Shown piece by piece: positions 1 through 5,857 of a stretch of 8,905 nucleotides of DNA. Under the pieces are notes generated by a model, which searched no databases, was not told where the DNA came from, and saw only the letters and a program-made list of their open reading frames with translations. How positions within the stretch are numbered: position 1 is the first letter of the stretch; the number at the start of each line of letters is the position of its first letter. Position numbers and translations under genes: made by a program. Origin of the DNA: Bacteroidales bacterium (lineage in GTDB: Bacteria; Bacteroidota; Bacteroidia; Bacteroidales; VadinHA17); NCBI GenBank assembly GCA_013314865.1, contig JABUEV010000070.1:1-8905 (forward strand), in the 5' to 3' direction.

Positions 1-1
1 A

Positions 2-1111
2 AGCCAGAACTTTGCATATGCTGATATTGACGGGAATATTGGTCTTAATACCGGAGGCGGAATCCCGGTGAGAAAAGAACAGGGATCCGTCATTAGAAAT
101 GGCGAAAACGATCTGTTCGACTGGAAGGGCTATGTACCCTTTGACCAGCTTCCCTCCAGCCTTAATCCGGTAAATGGTTATACTTCTTCGGCAAATAATA
201 AGACAGTCGCGGATGATTATCCCTATTACATATCTTATAAGTTTTATGTTCCGTACCGTATCGACAGGATAAGGCAGATGCTTGAAGAAAAAGATAAGTT
301 TGACACGGAGGATTTCAAACGGATGATAACAGACCAGAACTCTGCTTATGCACAACTATTATTGCCTCATATACTGAGGCTTACGGGCCGGATGGACGAG
401 TTGAGCCAGGATGAAAAGAACGCCTTCAATGCGTTTGAGAACTGGAATTGTGATATGAATAAAGATCTTATAGCACCTTCGCTTTTTGAGTTTTTTTCAT
501 CAGCACTTGCGAAGAACCTTCTGGGCGATGAGCTTGAAGATCTGTATGATGATCTTCCTGCATCGCTCAGAGATTACTATATATACCGCATACTGAATTA
601 CGGGCCCGATAAATGGGTTGACGACATAAAAACCTCAGTGGTTGAGGATTTTGACCAGATTGTATTCCGGAGTTTCAGGGAGGCAGTTAAAGAGATAACA
701 TCGGCTTATGGTTCTGATACTGCCGGCTGGAGATGGGGTGCCATTCATAAGCTTGTTCTGGAGCATCCTCTTGGCTCTGTCAGGTTGCTTGACCGTATTT
801 TTAAATTCAATTCTCCTGCTTTTGAAACCGGCGGAAGCAGGCATACGGTTTGCCCTTATTCGTATCAGCCCGGATTCAGGGTAGATAACGGAGCATCTGA
901 AAGACACATTTTCAACACAGCCGACTGGGATGAGTCGCTGACAGTAATACCCACCGGGGCCTCCGGAATACCTGCCAGCGAGTTTTATTTGTCACAATCG
1001 AGGAGGTATGTGGAAGGAGGTTTCTATAAAGATGCTTTTTCTGAGAAAGCCGTAAAAGAAACTGCAAAATACCGGCTTGTTCTGAATCCTGGTAGTCAGG
1101 CAGAAAACTGA
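2..1111 (+). CDS. Penicillin acylase family protein (peptidase S45), C-terminal part, 5' truncated by window edge
   Basis: The reading frame is open from base 2 and ends at TGA 1109-1111, giving 369 visible residues. An in-frame GTG at 68 is internal: the residues before it already fit the family (visible residues 2-19 include QNFAYAD and DGNIG, like the QN-YAD-DGNIG stretch of acylase beta chains). Further family landmarks are WRWGAIHKLVLEHPLG about two thirds in and, nearer the end, the G-S-R-I, PTGASGIPAS and YVEGGFY segments. Members are Ntn hydrolases, usually around 700-850 residues, exported to the periplasm and autocleaved so that a Ser becomes the beta-chain N-terminus. The signal peptide, alpha chain and catalytic Ser would lie left of the window. 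They hydrolyse amide bonds in beta-lactams, acyl-homoserine lactones or other N-acyl compounds; the substrate cannot be read from this part. The gene converges on frr with a 59-bp gap in which I see no clear terminator. Confidence 0.9.
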   Translation, partial: SQNFAYADIDGNIGLNTGGGIPVRKEQGSVIRNGENDLFDWKGYVPFDQLPSSLNPVNGYTSSANNKTVADDYPYYISYKFYVPYRIDRIRQMLEEKDKFDTEDFKRMITDQNSAYAQLLLPHILRLTGRMDELSQDEKNAFNAFENWNCDMNKDLIAPSLFEFFSSALAKNLLGDELEDLYDDLPASLRDYYIYRILNYGPDKWVDDIKTSVVEDFDQIVFRSFREAVKEITSAYGSDTAGWRWGAIHKLVLEHPLGSVRLLDRIFKFNSPAFETGGSRHTVCPYSYQPGFRVDNGASERHIFNTADWDESLTVIPTGASGIPASEFYLSQSRRYVEGGFYKDAFSEKAVKETAKYRLVLNPGSQAEN

Positions 1112-1170
1112 TTTTTTCGCGCGGAATTTAAACTGAACCGGATAAGTGGACGGATTAGAAAGAAAGATGA

Positions 1171-1734
1171 TCAGACAGTCATAACCTCCTTTTCTTTGGC
1201 GGCCATTATTTTTTCAACCTTCCCGGTGAAATTTTGAATCATTTCCTGCACTTTTTCGGCAGCATCTTTTTCCATATCTTCGGGGAGGCCGTTTTTGAGA
1301 AGTTGTTTCAGCTCATCCAGAGCCCATTTGCGGGCATTTCTCAGACTTATCTTTGCTGTTTCTGCTTCATTCTTTACCTGTTTGACAAGCTGAAGTCTTC
1401 TTTCCTGGGTAAGGGGAGGAATGTTTATCCTTATGATTTCACCGTTGTTAATGGGAGTGAGGCCTATATTTGCAGCCAGAATGGCTTTCTCAATCACATT
1501 TAGCATGCTTTTTTCCCACGGCTGAATGACTATGGTTCTGGGGTCGGGAGTGTGAATATTTGAGACCTGTGAAAGCGGCGAGTTCACACCGTAATAGTCA
1601 ACAGTGATGCCGTCGAGCAGAACCGGATTTGCCCTTCCTGCACGAAGCCTTGCAAGTTCATATTCAAGATGTTCGATCGTCTTTTCCATCCTGTCCCTTG
1701 CTTCTTCAAGTATCAGATCTACTTCTTCTTCCAT
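1171..1734 (-). CDS. frr: Ribosome recycling factor (RRF)
   Basis: This 187-residue protein has the normal RRF length. With EF-G, RRF splits the post-termination 70S ribosome in the cytoplasm. Landmarks run in order: LRAGRANPVLLDGITVDYYG (about 30-49, helix 1 into domain II), IVIQPWEKSM (68-77), VIEKAI (80-85), NNGEIIRINIPPLTQERR (96-113, returning to the long-helix domain), R132 and R135 in RNAR, and a C-terminal KEKEVMTV. The two Arg correspond to the conserved R129 and R132 of the E. coli protein. Odd point: the residues after RNAR are K-W-A-L-D, where relatives I recall have R/K-D/E and then small or polar residues, so W137 replaces an acidic position. The start ATG is preceded by A-rich sequence without a Shine-Dalgarno. 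It follows pyrH by 95 bp on the same strand, the usual order, and may have its own promoter in that gap. Confidence 0.97.
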   Translation of the reverse strand: MEEEVDLILEEARDRMEKTIEHLEYELARLRAGRANPVLLDGITVDYYGVNSPLSQVSNIHTPDPRTIVIQPWEKSMLNVIEKAILAANIGLTPINNGEIIRINIPPLTQERRLQLVKQVKNEAETAKISLRNARKWALDELKQLLKNGLPEDMEKDAAEKVQEMIQNFTGKVEKIMAAKEKEVMTV

Positions 1735-1750
1735 TTTCTGAAGATTTTAA

Positions 1751-1810
1751 TTTTCTGTCTCTAGTTGCTTTTTAAATAGAATAATCCCCAAAAACCAGTC
1801 CAACAGAAAA
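1751..1810 (-). repeat. 8-bp inverted repeat in the frr leader
   Basis: TTTTCTGT at 1751-1758 and ACAGAAAA at 1803-1810 are perfect inverted repeats enclosing 44 nt. They lie wholly between the candidate -7 box and the frr start codon, so the leader RNA could close an 8-bp helix. The arms are AT-rich and I see no T-run placed to make a terminator. Chance is a real alternative. Confidence 0.4.
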
Positions 1811-1811
1811 A

Positions 1812-1819
1812 CAAAAATA
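1812..1819 (-). promoter_or_regulatory. Candidate -7 promoter box for frr
   Basis: On the minus strand this reads TATTTTTG, a perfect match to the Bacteroidota -7 consensus TAnnTTTG. It sits in the pyrH-frr gap and would start a transcript near 1805 with a leader of about 70 nt before the frr ATG. I do not see a good TTTG at the -33 position, and the area is AT-rich, so a chance match is possible. Confidence 0.4.
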
Positions 1820-1829
1820 ATAAATTCTT

Positions 1830-2537
1830 TCAATTAGAGATAAGGGTTCCGATTTCCTCACCTTTCAGCAGTCTGACAAGATTTCCCTTTTTATTCATAT
1901 TAAATACCACAATCGGGAGATTATTTTCCCTGCACATGGTAAATGCAGTCAGGTCCATCACTTTCAGTCTTTTATCTATGACTTCGCCAAAGGTTACGGA
2001 GGTATATCTCAAGGCGTCCGGAACTTTTTCAGGGTCATCGCTGAAGACGCCGTCGACGCGGGTGCCTTTTAAAAGGACTTCCGCGCCTGTCTCAACTGCC
2101 CTTAACGCGGCTGCAGTGTCAGTTGTAAAGAAAGGATTGCCTGTTCCGCCTGAAAGAATGCAGATTGTACCTGATTTCAATGCAGTGGTCACCTTGTCTC
2201 TGTCGTACAATTCTCCGAATGGTTCCATTCTTATCGAAGTGAAAACCTTTGCTTTTCCGCCCAGTCTTGAAATTGAGCTTTCGAGGGCTATTGAGTTAAT
2301 AACTGTGGCCAGCATTCCCATCTGGTCTCCCTTAACCCTGTCAAAACCGGATTTCACGCCTTGCAAGCCCCTGAAAATATTTCCGCCGCCAAGTACAACA
2401 GCCACCTCACAACCCATTTTTACTACCTCGATTACCTGTGAGGCGTAATCATCAAGTATTTTATAATCAATCCCGTATTCCCTTTCGCCGGATAGTGATT
2501 CACCACTGAGCTTAAGCAATATTCTTGAGTACTTCAT
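1830..2537 (-). CDS. pyrH: UMP kinase (uridylate kinase)
   Basis: This 235-residue protein has the usual bacterial PyrH length. It phosphorylates UMP to UDP with ATP, the step that commits UMP to UTP and CTP synthesis, and is a hexameric amino-acid-kinase-fold enzyme of the cytoplasm, unrelated to eukaryotic UMP/CMP kinases. Visible landmarks: LKLSGESLSG near the N-terminus (nucleotide phosphate binding, about 8-17), VVLGGGNIFRG (47-57, glycine-rich phosphate loop), the D71-Q72-M73-G74-M75-A77-T78 segment of the nucleotide site, GGTGNPFFTTDTAAALRA (130-147, UMP site) and KGTRVDGVFSDDP (157-169). It is complete and unremarkable. The start ATG is preceded by an A/T-rich stretch with no Shine-Dalgarno. 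A terminator ends the upstream unit about 100 bp before it, so pyrH must have a promoter in the gap; frr follows on the same strand. Confidence 0.98.
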   Translation of the reverse strand: MKYSRILLKLSGESLSGEREYGIDYKILDDYASQVIEVVKMGCEVAVVLGGGNIFRGLQGVKSGFDRVKGDQMGMLATVINSIALESSISRLGGKAKVFTSIRMEPFGELYDRDKVTTALKSGTICILSGGTGNPFFTTDTAAALRAVETGAEVLLKGTRVDGVFSDDPEKVPDALRYTSVTFGEVIDKRLKVMDLTAFTMCRENNLPIVVFNMNKKGNLVRLLKGEEIGTLISN

Positions 2538-2560
2538 TTCAAAAAGAATTTCATTAGAAA

Positions 2561-2591
2561 GTATAATCCAAATTCTGGTCTGGTATAATCC
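2561..2591. repeat. Pair of 9-bp direct repeats upstream of pyrH
   Basis: GTATAATCC occurs at 2561-2569 and again at 2583-2591, a centre spacing of 22 bp, close to two helical turns. The second copy forms the loop side of an imperfect inverted repeat, GTCTGG-TATAAT-CCGGAC, at 2579-2596 or adjacent bases. Both lie between the pyrH start codon and the upstream terminator, where the pyrH promoter or leader must be. They could be an operator or leader element. No regulator is evident. Confidence 0.45.
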
Positions 2592-2635
2592 GGACTAAAT
2601 TAGCAAATAGAGGGAGAAAATGTCAGCCGGCGGGC

Positions 2636-2673
2636 AAAAATAAAAAGAGGCTGTGAAATTATTCACAACCTCT
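2636..2673 (-). terminator. Rho-independent terminator after the small membrane protein gene
   Basis: Arms at 2646-2657 and 2662-2673 form a 12-bp stem with a 4-nt loop. In minus-strand RNA all twelve positions pair, one of them a U-G wobble; the plus-strand RNA would have a C-A mismatch there. On the minus strand the stem is followed directly by a T-tract (TTTTTATTTTT, plus-strand A-runs at 2636-2646). No T-run follows on the plus strand, so it is one-way. It lies 30 bp after the stop of the 68-residue gene and upstream of pyrH, closing the rplM-to-membrane-protein unit. Confidence 0.88.
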
Positions 2674-2702
2674 GCAGGATTTGTACGACATTCAACTTAA
2701 TG

Positions 2703-2909
2703 TCATTTTTCTTTTTTGCAGGTACTCCAGCCGAATATTGTATAAAGGGGGCAGAAGCCGATGAGGCTGGTAATAAGGAATATACCGGCAATAATGAGCA
2801 ACACAATTCCGGCGGTGCCTTTTAGCACTCCAGTGAAGTAAAGAACTGCGATAAGAATGGCGATTATCACTCTGACCAGCTTATCGGTTGAACCCATGTT
2901 TTTTTTCAT
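2703..2909 (-). CDS. Small inner-membrane protein, YgaP-like transmembrane domain (DUF2892)
   Basis: This 68-residue protein has an N-terminal KKNMGSTDKLVR segment, a hydrophobic helix at about 11-28, a short GVLKGTAG turn, a second hydrophobic helix at about 32-52, then GFCPLYTIFGWSTCKKEK. A start of the M-x-N-x-G-x-x-D-x-x-x-R type, two glycine-rich helices and an ending with G-x-C-P-L-Y and a second Cys are the marks of the DUF2892 family, named for the membrane part of E. coli YgaP. In YgaP that part carries a rhodanese domain; here it stands alone, as is frequent. The role of stand-alone members is not established. The paired cysteines C53 and C64 might bind metal or form a thiol pair, which is inference. 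It lies 62 bp after tsf and before the terminator, so it probably shares the ribosomal-protein transcript. Confidence 0.85.
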   Translation of the reverse strand: MKKNMGSTDKLVRVIIAILIAVLYFTGVLKGTAGIVLLIIAGIFLITSLIGFCPLYTIFGWSTCKKEK

Positions 2910-2945
2910 GACGAAAATATTATTTGATTATGTCACATGAAACAA

Positions 2946-2968
2946 GCCGGAAGTAAAATTGTTCGGCC
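2946..2968 (-). terminator. Weak bulged hairpin after tsf, possible attenuator
   Basis: GCCGGAA at 2946-2952 and TTCGGC at 2962-2967 pair with one bulged G around a 9-nt loop, directly after the tsf stop codon. On the minus strand it is followed by TTGTTT, a poor T-tract. It could reduce transcription into the small membrane-protein gene, or protect the tsf mRNA end. It is much weaker than the terminator at 2636-2673. Confidence 0.3.
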
Positions 2969-2971
2969 GTA

Positions 2972-3802
2972 TTACAGGTTCAGATTGTATCTTTTGAATC
3001 CGGTAACCTTCAGGTCTTTAGCGACTGACTGCAGGTATTGCCTGACTGTCAGCTTATTGTCTTTGATAAAGTCCTGGTTGAGGAGAGTGCTTTCCTTGAA
3101 AAATTTTCCCAGTTTGCCCTGTGCAATTTTTTCAAGCATTTCCTCAGGTTTTCCTTCACGACGTGCCTGATCTTTTCCAATCTCAATTTCCTGGGCAATT
3201 ACTTTTTCAGGAACGTCATCCTTGTCAATAGAGACCGGATTCATTGCAGCTATCTGCATGGCGACATCCTTATAGACCTGTACGTCGAGGCCTTTCTTGT
3301 TAAAGCCTGCCAGTGTGGCAAGTTTGTTTCCCGGGTGGATGTACGCCTGCACATGTTCAGCTGTGACTTTATCATAATAAGACAATTCAAGTTTTTCCCC
3401 TGTAATGCCTATATATTCCACCACTTTTTCCCCAACAGTGCTTCCTTCAAGCGGAAGGGCCTTCAGTTCATCAAGGCCTGAGGGTTTACTGGCAAGAGCT
3501 TTTTCAAGTATTTTTTCTGCCAGTGCTATAAAATCAGAATTTCTGGCAACAAAATCAGTTTCTGAATTAAGAACTATCATAGCCCCGAATTTGCCATCGG
3601 GTGTAACTTTTGCCAGCACCACACCTTCTGAAGCTTCTCTGTCGGCTCTTTTATTGGCAACTGCCTGTCCTTTTTTCCTGATAATCTCGATAGCCTTGTC
3701 AAAATCACCTCCTGATTCTTCAAGAGCTTTCTTGCAATCCATCATCCCTGCAAGAGTAATCCTCCTTAGTTTTGCTACATCAGCAGCACTAATATTAGCC
3801 AT
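2972..3802 (-). CDS. tsf: Elongation factor Ts (EF-Ts)
   Basis: This 276-residue protein is the guanine-nucleotide exchange factor that removes GDP from EF-Tu in the cytoplasm. Domain order: N-terminal UBA-like part with AGMMDCKKALEESGGDFDKA (about 18-37), KKGQAVANKRADREASEG (43-60), then the core with SETDFVARNSDF (79-90), whose TDFV contains the Asp-Phe pair that in E. coli inserts into EF-Tu, then YIHPGNKLATLAGF, VAMQIAAMNP, and KIAQGKLGKFFKESTLLNQ leading to the C-terminal module. Two notes. The usual T-G-A-G before MMDCK is T-L-A-G here. The protein is shorter than the Bacteroides protein as I recall it (about 330 residues), because the insertion before the KIAQGKLGKF segment is absent. 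The gene starts 17 bp after rpsB, as in most bacteria, with an A/T-rich, Shine-Dalgarno-free start. Confidence 0.97.
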   Translation of the reverse strand: MANISAADVAKLRRITLAGMMDCKKALEESGGDFDKAIEIIRKKGQAVANKRADREASEGVVLAKVTPDGKFGAMIVLNSETDFVARNSDFIALAEKILEKALASKPSGLDELKALPLEGSTVGEKVVEYIGITGEKLELSYYDKVTAEHVQAYIHPGNKLATLAGFNKKGLDVQVYKDVAMQIAAMNPVSIDKDDVPEKVIAQEIEIGKDQARREGKPEEMLEKIAQGKLGKFFKESTLLNQDFIKDNKLTVRQYLQSVAKDLKVTGFKRYNLNL

Positions 3803-3819
3803 TTCTATAAAAATATTTA

Positions 3820-4722
3820 TTAATACTTGTGAATATCCTCATCTTCAATTTCGTCAGCCTCTTCGGCAGTTTCGTCCTCATCGGCAGAATCATCGGAAAC
3901 ATATTCTTCCTCAGTCTCCACTTCTTCCTCCTCTTTTACGATAGCATCAATTACCGAATCAGGCAGGTCTTCTGTTTCCAGCTCCTTCCTCATGACTTTT
4001 TTATCCTTAGGCTGAGGTTCCTTGTCCTTTTCAATTTTTCTTTCATTTAGTCCCTCTTCAATTGCCTTGCACAGGATATCGACTATCAATGCAATGGATT
4101 TTGATGCGTCATCATTTGCAGGTATCGGGAAATCTATTTCGTTAGGGTTTGAATTTGTATCCACCATTGCAAAGACCGGTATTCCGAGTCTTTTTGCTTC
4201 CTTTACGGCGATATTTTCCTTACAGACATCAACCACAAAGAGAGCAGAAGGAAGCCGTGTAAGATCAGCTATACTGCCGAGGTTTTTCTCCAGTTTTGCT
4301 CTCTGGCGTGTGATTTGAAGTTTTTCACGTTTGGAAAGGTTTGAAAAGGTCCCGTCAGATGCCATCTTGTCGATGGATCCCATTTTTTTGACGGCTTTTC
4401 TTATGGTCGGGAAATTGGTAAGCATTCCTCCGGGCCATCTTTCAGTCACATAAGGCATGTTAACCTGTTTCACCCGTTCTGCCACTATTTCTTTTGCCTG
4501 CTTTTTTGTTGCAACAAACAGGATTTTTTTGCCTGATCTTGCAATATGCTTCATGGCTGAGGCAGCTTCATCCAGTTTTTCGATTGTTTTTTCAAGGTCA
4601 ATTATGTGGATTCCGTTCTTCTCCATAAAGATATACGGAGCCATTGCGGGATTCCACTTTCTCTTCAGGTGTCCGAAATGAACACCGGCTTCAAGTAATT
4701 CTTCAAAAGTAGTTCTTGGCAT
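3820..4722 (-). CDS. rpsB: 30S ribosomal protein S2 with a long acidic C-terminal tail
   Basis: The first 230 or so residues are canonical uS2. FEELLEAGVHFGHLKRKWNP (6-25) and YIFMEKNGIHIIDLEKT (30-46) are followed by GKKILFVATKKQAKEIV (64-80), RWPGGMLTNFPTIRK (95-109), a coiled-coil hairpin around 118-150 (KREKLQITRQRAKLEKNLG), LPSALFVVDVCKE (157-169), and IPVFAMVDTNSNPNEIDFPIPAND (181-204). S2 binds late to the 30S platform through S1-proximal RNA and is needed for initiation. At 300 residues it is about 60 longer than E. coli S2 (241). The extra part is a lysine-rich linker (229-246) and a tail in which 28 of residues 247-300 are Asp or Glu. The tail codons run in frame to a TAA only 17 bp before tsf. 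The gene follows rpsI after 113 bp that hold a leader hairpin. Confidence 0.97.
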   Translation of the reverse strand: MPRTTFEELLEAGVHFGHLKRKWNPAMAPYIFMEKNGIHIIDLEKTIEKLDEAASAMKHIARSGKKILFVATKKQAKEIVAERVKQVNMPYVTERWPGGMLTNFPTIRKAVKKMGSIDKMASDGTFSNLSKREKLQITRQRAKLEKNLGSIADLTRLPSALFVVDVCKENIAVKEAKRLGIPVFAMVDTNSNPNEIDFPIPANDDASKSIALIVDILCKAIEEGLNERKIEKDKEPQPKDKKVMRKELETEDLPDSVIDAIVKEEEEVETEEEYVSDDSADEDETAEEADEIEDEDIHKY

Positions 4723-4759
4723 TTTATTGTTTTTAAGTTTACATTCTGTTTTATCAATG

Positions 4760-4791
4760 GCAGAGTAGTTCCTGTTATCGGAAGTCTCTGC
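4760..4791 (-). promoter_or_regulatory. Interrupted hairpin in the rpsB leader, possible autoregulatory element
   Basis: Minus-strand RNA can pair GCAGAG (4786-4791) with CTCTGC (4760-4765), then, across a 2-nt/3-nt internal loop, TTCC (4780-4783) with GGAA (4769-4772), closing a 7-nt loop GAUAACA. It ends 37 nt before the rpsB start codon and has no T-tract, so it is not a terminator. In E. coli, S2 represses its own rpsB-tsf mRNA through the leader. A similar role here is inference from position and shape. Confidence 0.5.
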
Positions 4792-4835
4792 GATTTAGAT
4801 ACTAAACTTGCATCTATATAGTGGCATTCAAAATG

Positions 4836-5222
4836 CTAACGTTTGCTGAACTGGAATCTCTTGCGGGCTTTAGGTCTTCCGGGTTTCTTTCTTTCCACTT
4901 CACGCGGGTCGCGTTTAAGAAAACCATTGGCTTTAAGACGAGGCTTATTTTCCGGGTCAATCTGAATAAGGGCTCTTGAAATGCCTAAGCGTATAGCTTC
5001 AGCCTGACCTTTGAAACCGCCACCTTCAAGGTTGATTTTTATGTCGTACCTGTCGGCCATGTTAGTAAGCAAAAGCGGCTGGGTGACAATATACTGAAGT
5101 ATCTCGGTTCCGAAATAATCCTTGTAATCCCTGTCGTTAACCGTAATGTTTCCTTTTCCCTCAGTCAAAAAAACTCTGGCTACTGCTGCCTTTCTTCTTC
5201 CTATTGCATTGATCTGTTCCAT
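4836..5222 (-). CDS. rpsI: 30S ribosomal protein S9
   Basis: This 128-residue protein has the normal uS9 length and is part of the 30S head. N-terminal INAIGRRKAAVARVFLTEGKG (4-24) is the family signature with its GRRK-A-AR core. EGGGFKGQAEAIRLGISRAL (66-85) is the central conserved loop and helix. The C-terminal stretch RKKPGRPKARKRFQFSKR is the long basic tail that reaches the P-site tRNA anticodon stem-loop and ends in the nearly invariant S-K-R. The start ATG lies 18 bp after the rplM stop, so the two genes are surely cotranscribed; L13 and S9 are encoded together in most bacteria. No Shine-Dalgarno precedes the start. Nothing is unusual in the protein. Confidence 0.98.
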   Translation of the reverse strand: MEQINAIGRRKAAVARVFLTEGKGNITVNDRDYKDYFGTEILQYIVTQPLLLTNMADRYDIKINLEGGGFKGQAEAIRLGISRALIQIDPENKPRLKANGFLKRDPREVERKKPGRPKARKRFQFSKR

Positions 5223-5240
5223 AAATGGTGTTCAACTATT

Positions 5241-5684
5241 TTATAATTCCACTTTTTTTGGTTTCTGAGCTTCATGAGGATGTGAAGGACCTGCATAAAC
5301 ATGCATGTTTTTAAAAATAGCTCTACCGAGCCTATTTCTTGGAAGCATTCCTTTAACAGCATACTCAATAAGTTTAACAGGATTCTTCTTCAACTGCTCT
5401 TCTGCACTGATAAACCTCTGACCTCCGGGATAGCCTGTATGACGAACATACTCTTTGTCAGACCACTTATTGCCGGTCAGAGTAACCTTTTCAGCATTTA
5501 TGACAATTACATTGTCACCGCAATCGACATGAGGAGTGAAATTTGTCTTATGCTTGCCCCTCAGAATATAGGCAGCCATACTAGCCAGACGTCCCAGCAC
5601 CGCTCCTTCAGCATCCAGTAAAACCCATTCCTTGTTTACAGTCGACTTGTTTGCCGATATCGTTTTGTAACTTAAGGTGTCCAC
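5241..5684 (-). CDS. rplM: 50S ribosomal protein L13, GTG start
   Basis: With the GTG at 5682-5684 as start the protein has 147 residues and begins M-D-T-L-S-Y-K-T, as Bacteroidota L13 proteins do. An in-frame ATG at 5757-5759 would add 25 residues absent from the family, and it lies upstream of the expected transcription start, so I reject it. Landmarks: NKEWVLLDAEGAVLGRLAS (about 17-35), LRGKHKTNFTPHVDCGDNVI (41-60) and VINAEKVTLTGNKW (61-74). HTGYPGG follows near 82-88, then LIEYAVKGMLPRNRLGR (105-121, the family signature) and a final segment with MHVYAGPSHPHEAQKP. L13 is an early 50S assembly protein near the 5' part of 23S rRNA. It heads the minus-strand operon, with a promoter box about 65 bp upstream and rpsI 18 bp downstream. 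Confidence 0.96.
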   Translation of the reverse strand: MDTLSYKTISANKSTVNKEWVLLDAEGAVLGRLASMAAYILRGKHKTNFTPHVDCGDNVIVINAEKVTLTGNKWSDKEYVRHTGYPGGQRFISAEEQLKKNPVKLIEYAVKGMLPRNRLGRAIFKNMHVYAGPSHPHEAQKPKKVEL

Positions 5685-5748
5685 TTGAACTTCTTTTTTA
5701 ATTGAAACACTTAATATTAATATGTTAAAACCCTTTAAATTGGGTCTG

Positions 5749-5756
5749 CAAAAATA
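5749..5756 (-). promoter_or_regulatory. -7 promoter box of the rplM-rpsI-rpsB-tsf operon
   Basis: On the minus strand this is TATTTTTG, a perfect match to the Bacteroidota -7 consensus TAnnTTTG, followed by CAGACCC. Transcription would start near 5742, giving a leader of about 58 nt to the GTG of rplM. The expected -33 TTTG is not clear; the upstream DNA is a T-rich run. The leader holds a small ACCC/GGGT hairpin (5730-5745) and a perfect palindrome TTAATATTAA (5711-5720). The start site agrees with the GTG choice, since the alternative ATG at 5759 would precede it. Confidence 0.65.
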
Positions 5757-5784
5757 CAATTATTTTCCTAAAAAAAGAATATTG

Positions 5785-5831
5785 CCCCGAATTTATTATT
5801 GTTAATTAAAATCAGAATTATTTTTACGGGG
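5785..5831 (+). promoter_or_regulatory. rplM/guaD divergent intergenic region with candidate guaD promoter
   Basis: The 173-bp gap between the two divergent start codons is strongly AT-rich. On the plus strand TATTTTTA at 5819-5826 matches seven of eight positions of TAnnTTTG, with TTG at 5799-5801 17 bp upstream as a possible -33 element. CCCCG at 5785-5789 and CGGGG at 5827-5831 form an inverted repeat that brackets this promoter, the only GC-rich spots in the region. The bracket could be an operator, but 5-bp arms are short. Confidence is low. Confidence 0.3.
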
Positions 5832-5857
5832 AGTTTTACCATTAATCATTTTCAGGT

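Noticed and set aside
1112..1170. Possible bidirectional terminator between the acylase gene and frr
   Set aside because: There is a T-run and a CGCGCG spot but no stem of useful length next to a T-tract.
3405..3944. Long plus-strand open frame opposite tsf and rpsB (179 codons)
   Set aside because: It lies antisense to two certain genes, spans their junction, and its translation shows no domain. The same holds for 1936-2448 opposite pyrH, 3038-3481, 4022-4318 and 5301-5621.
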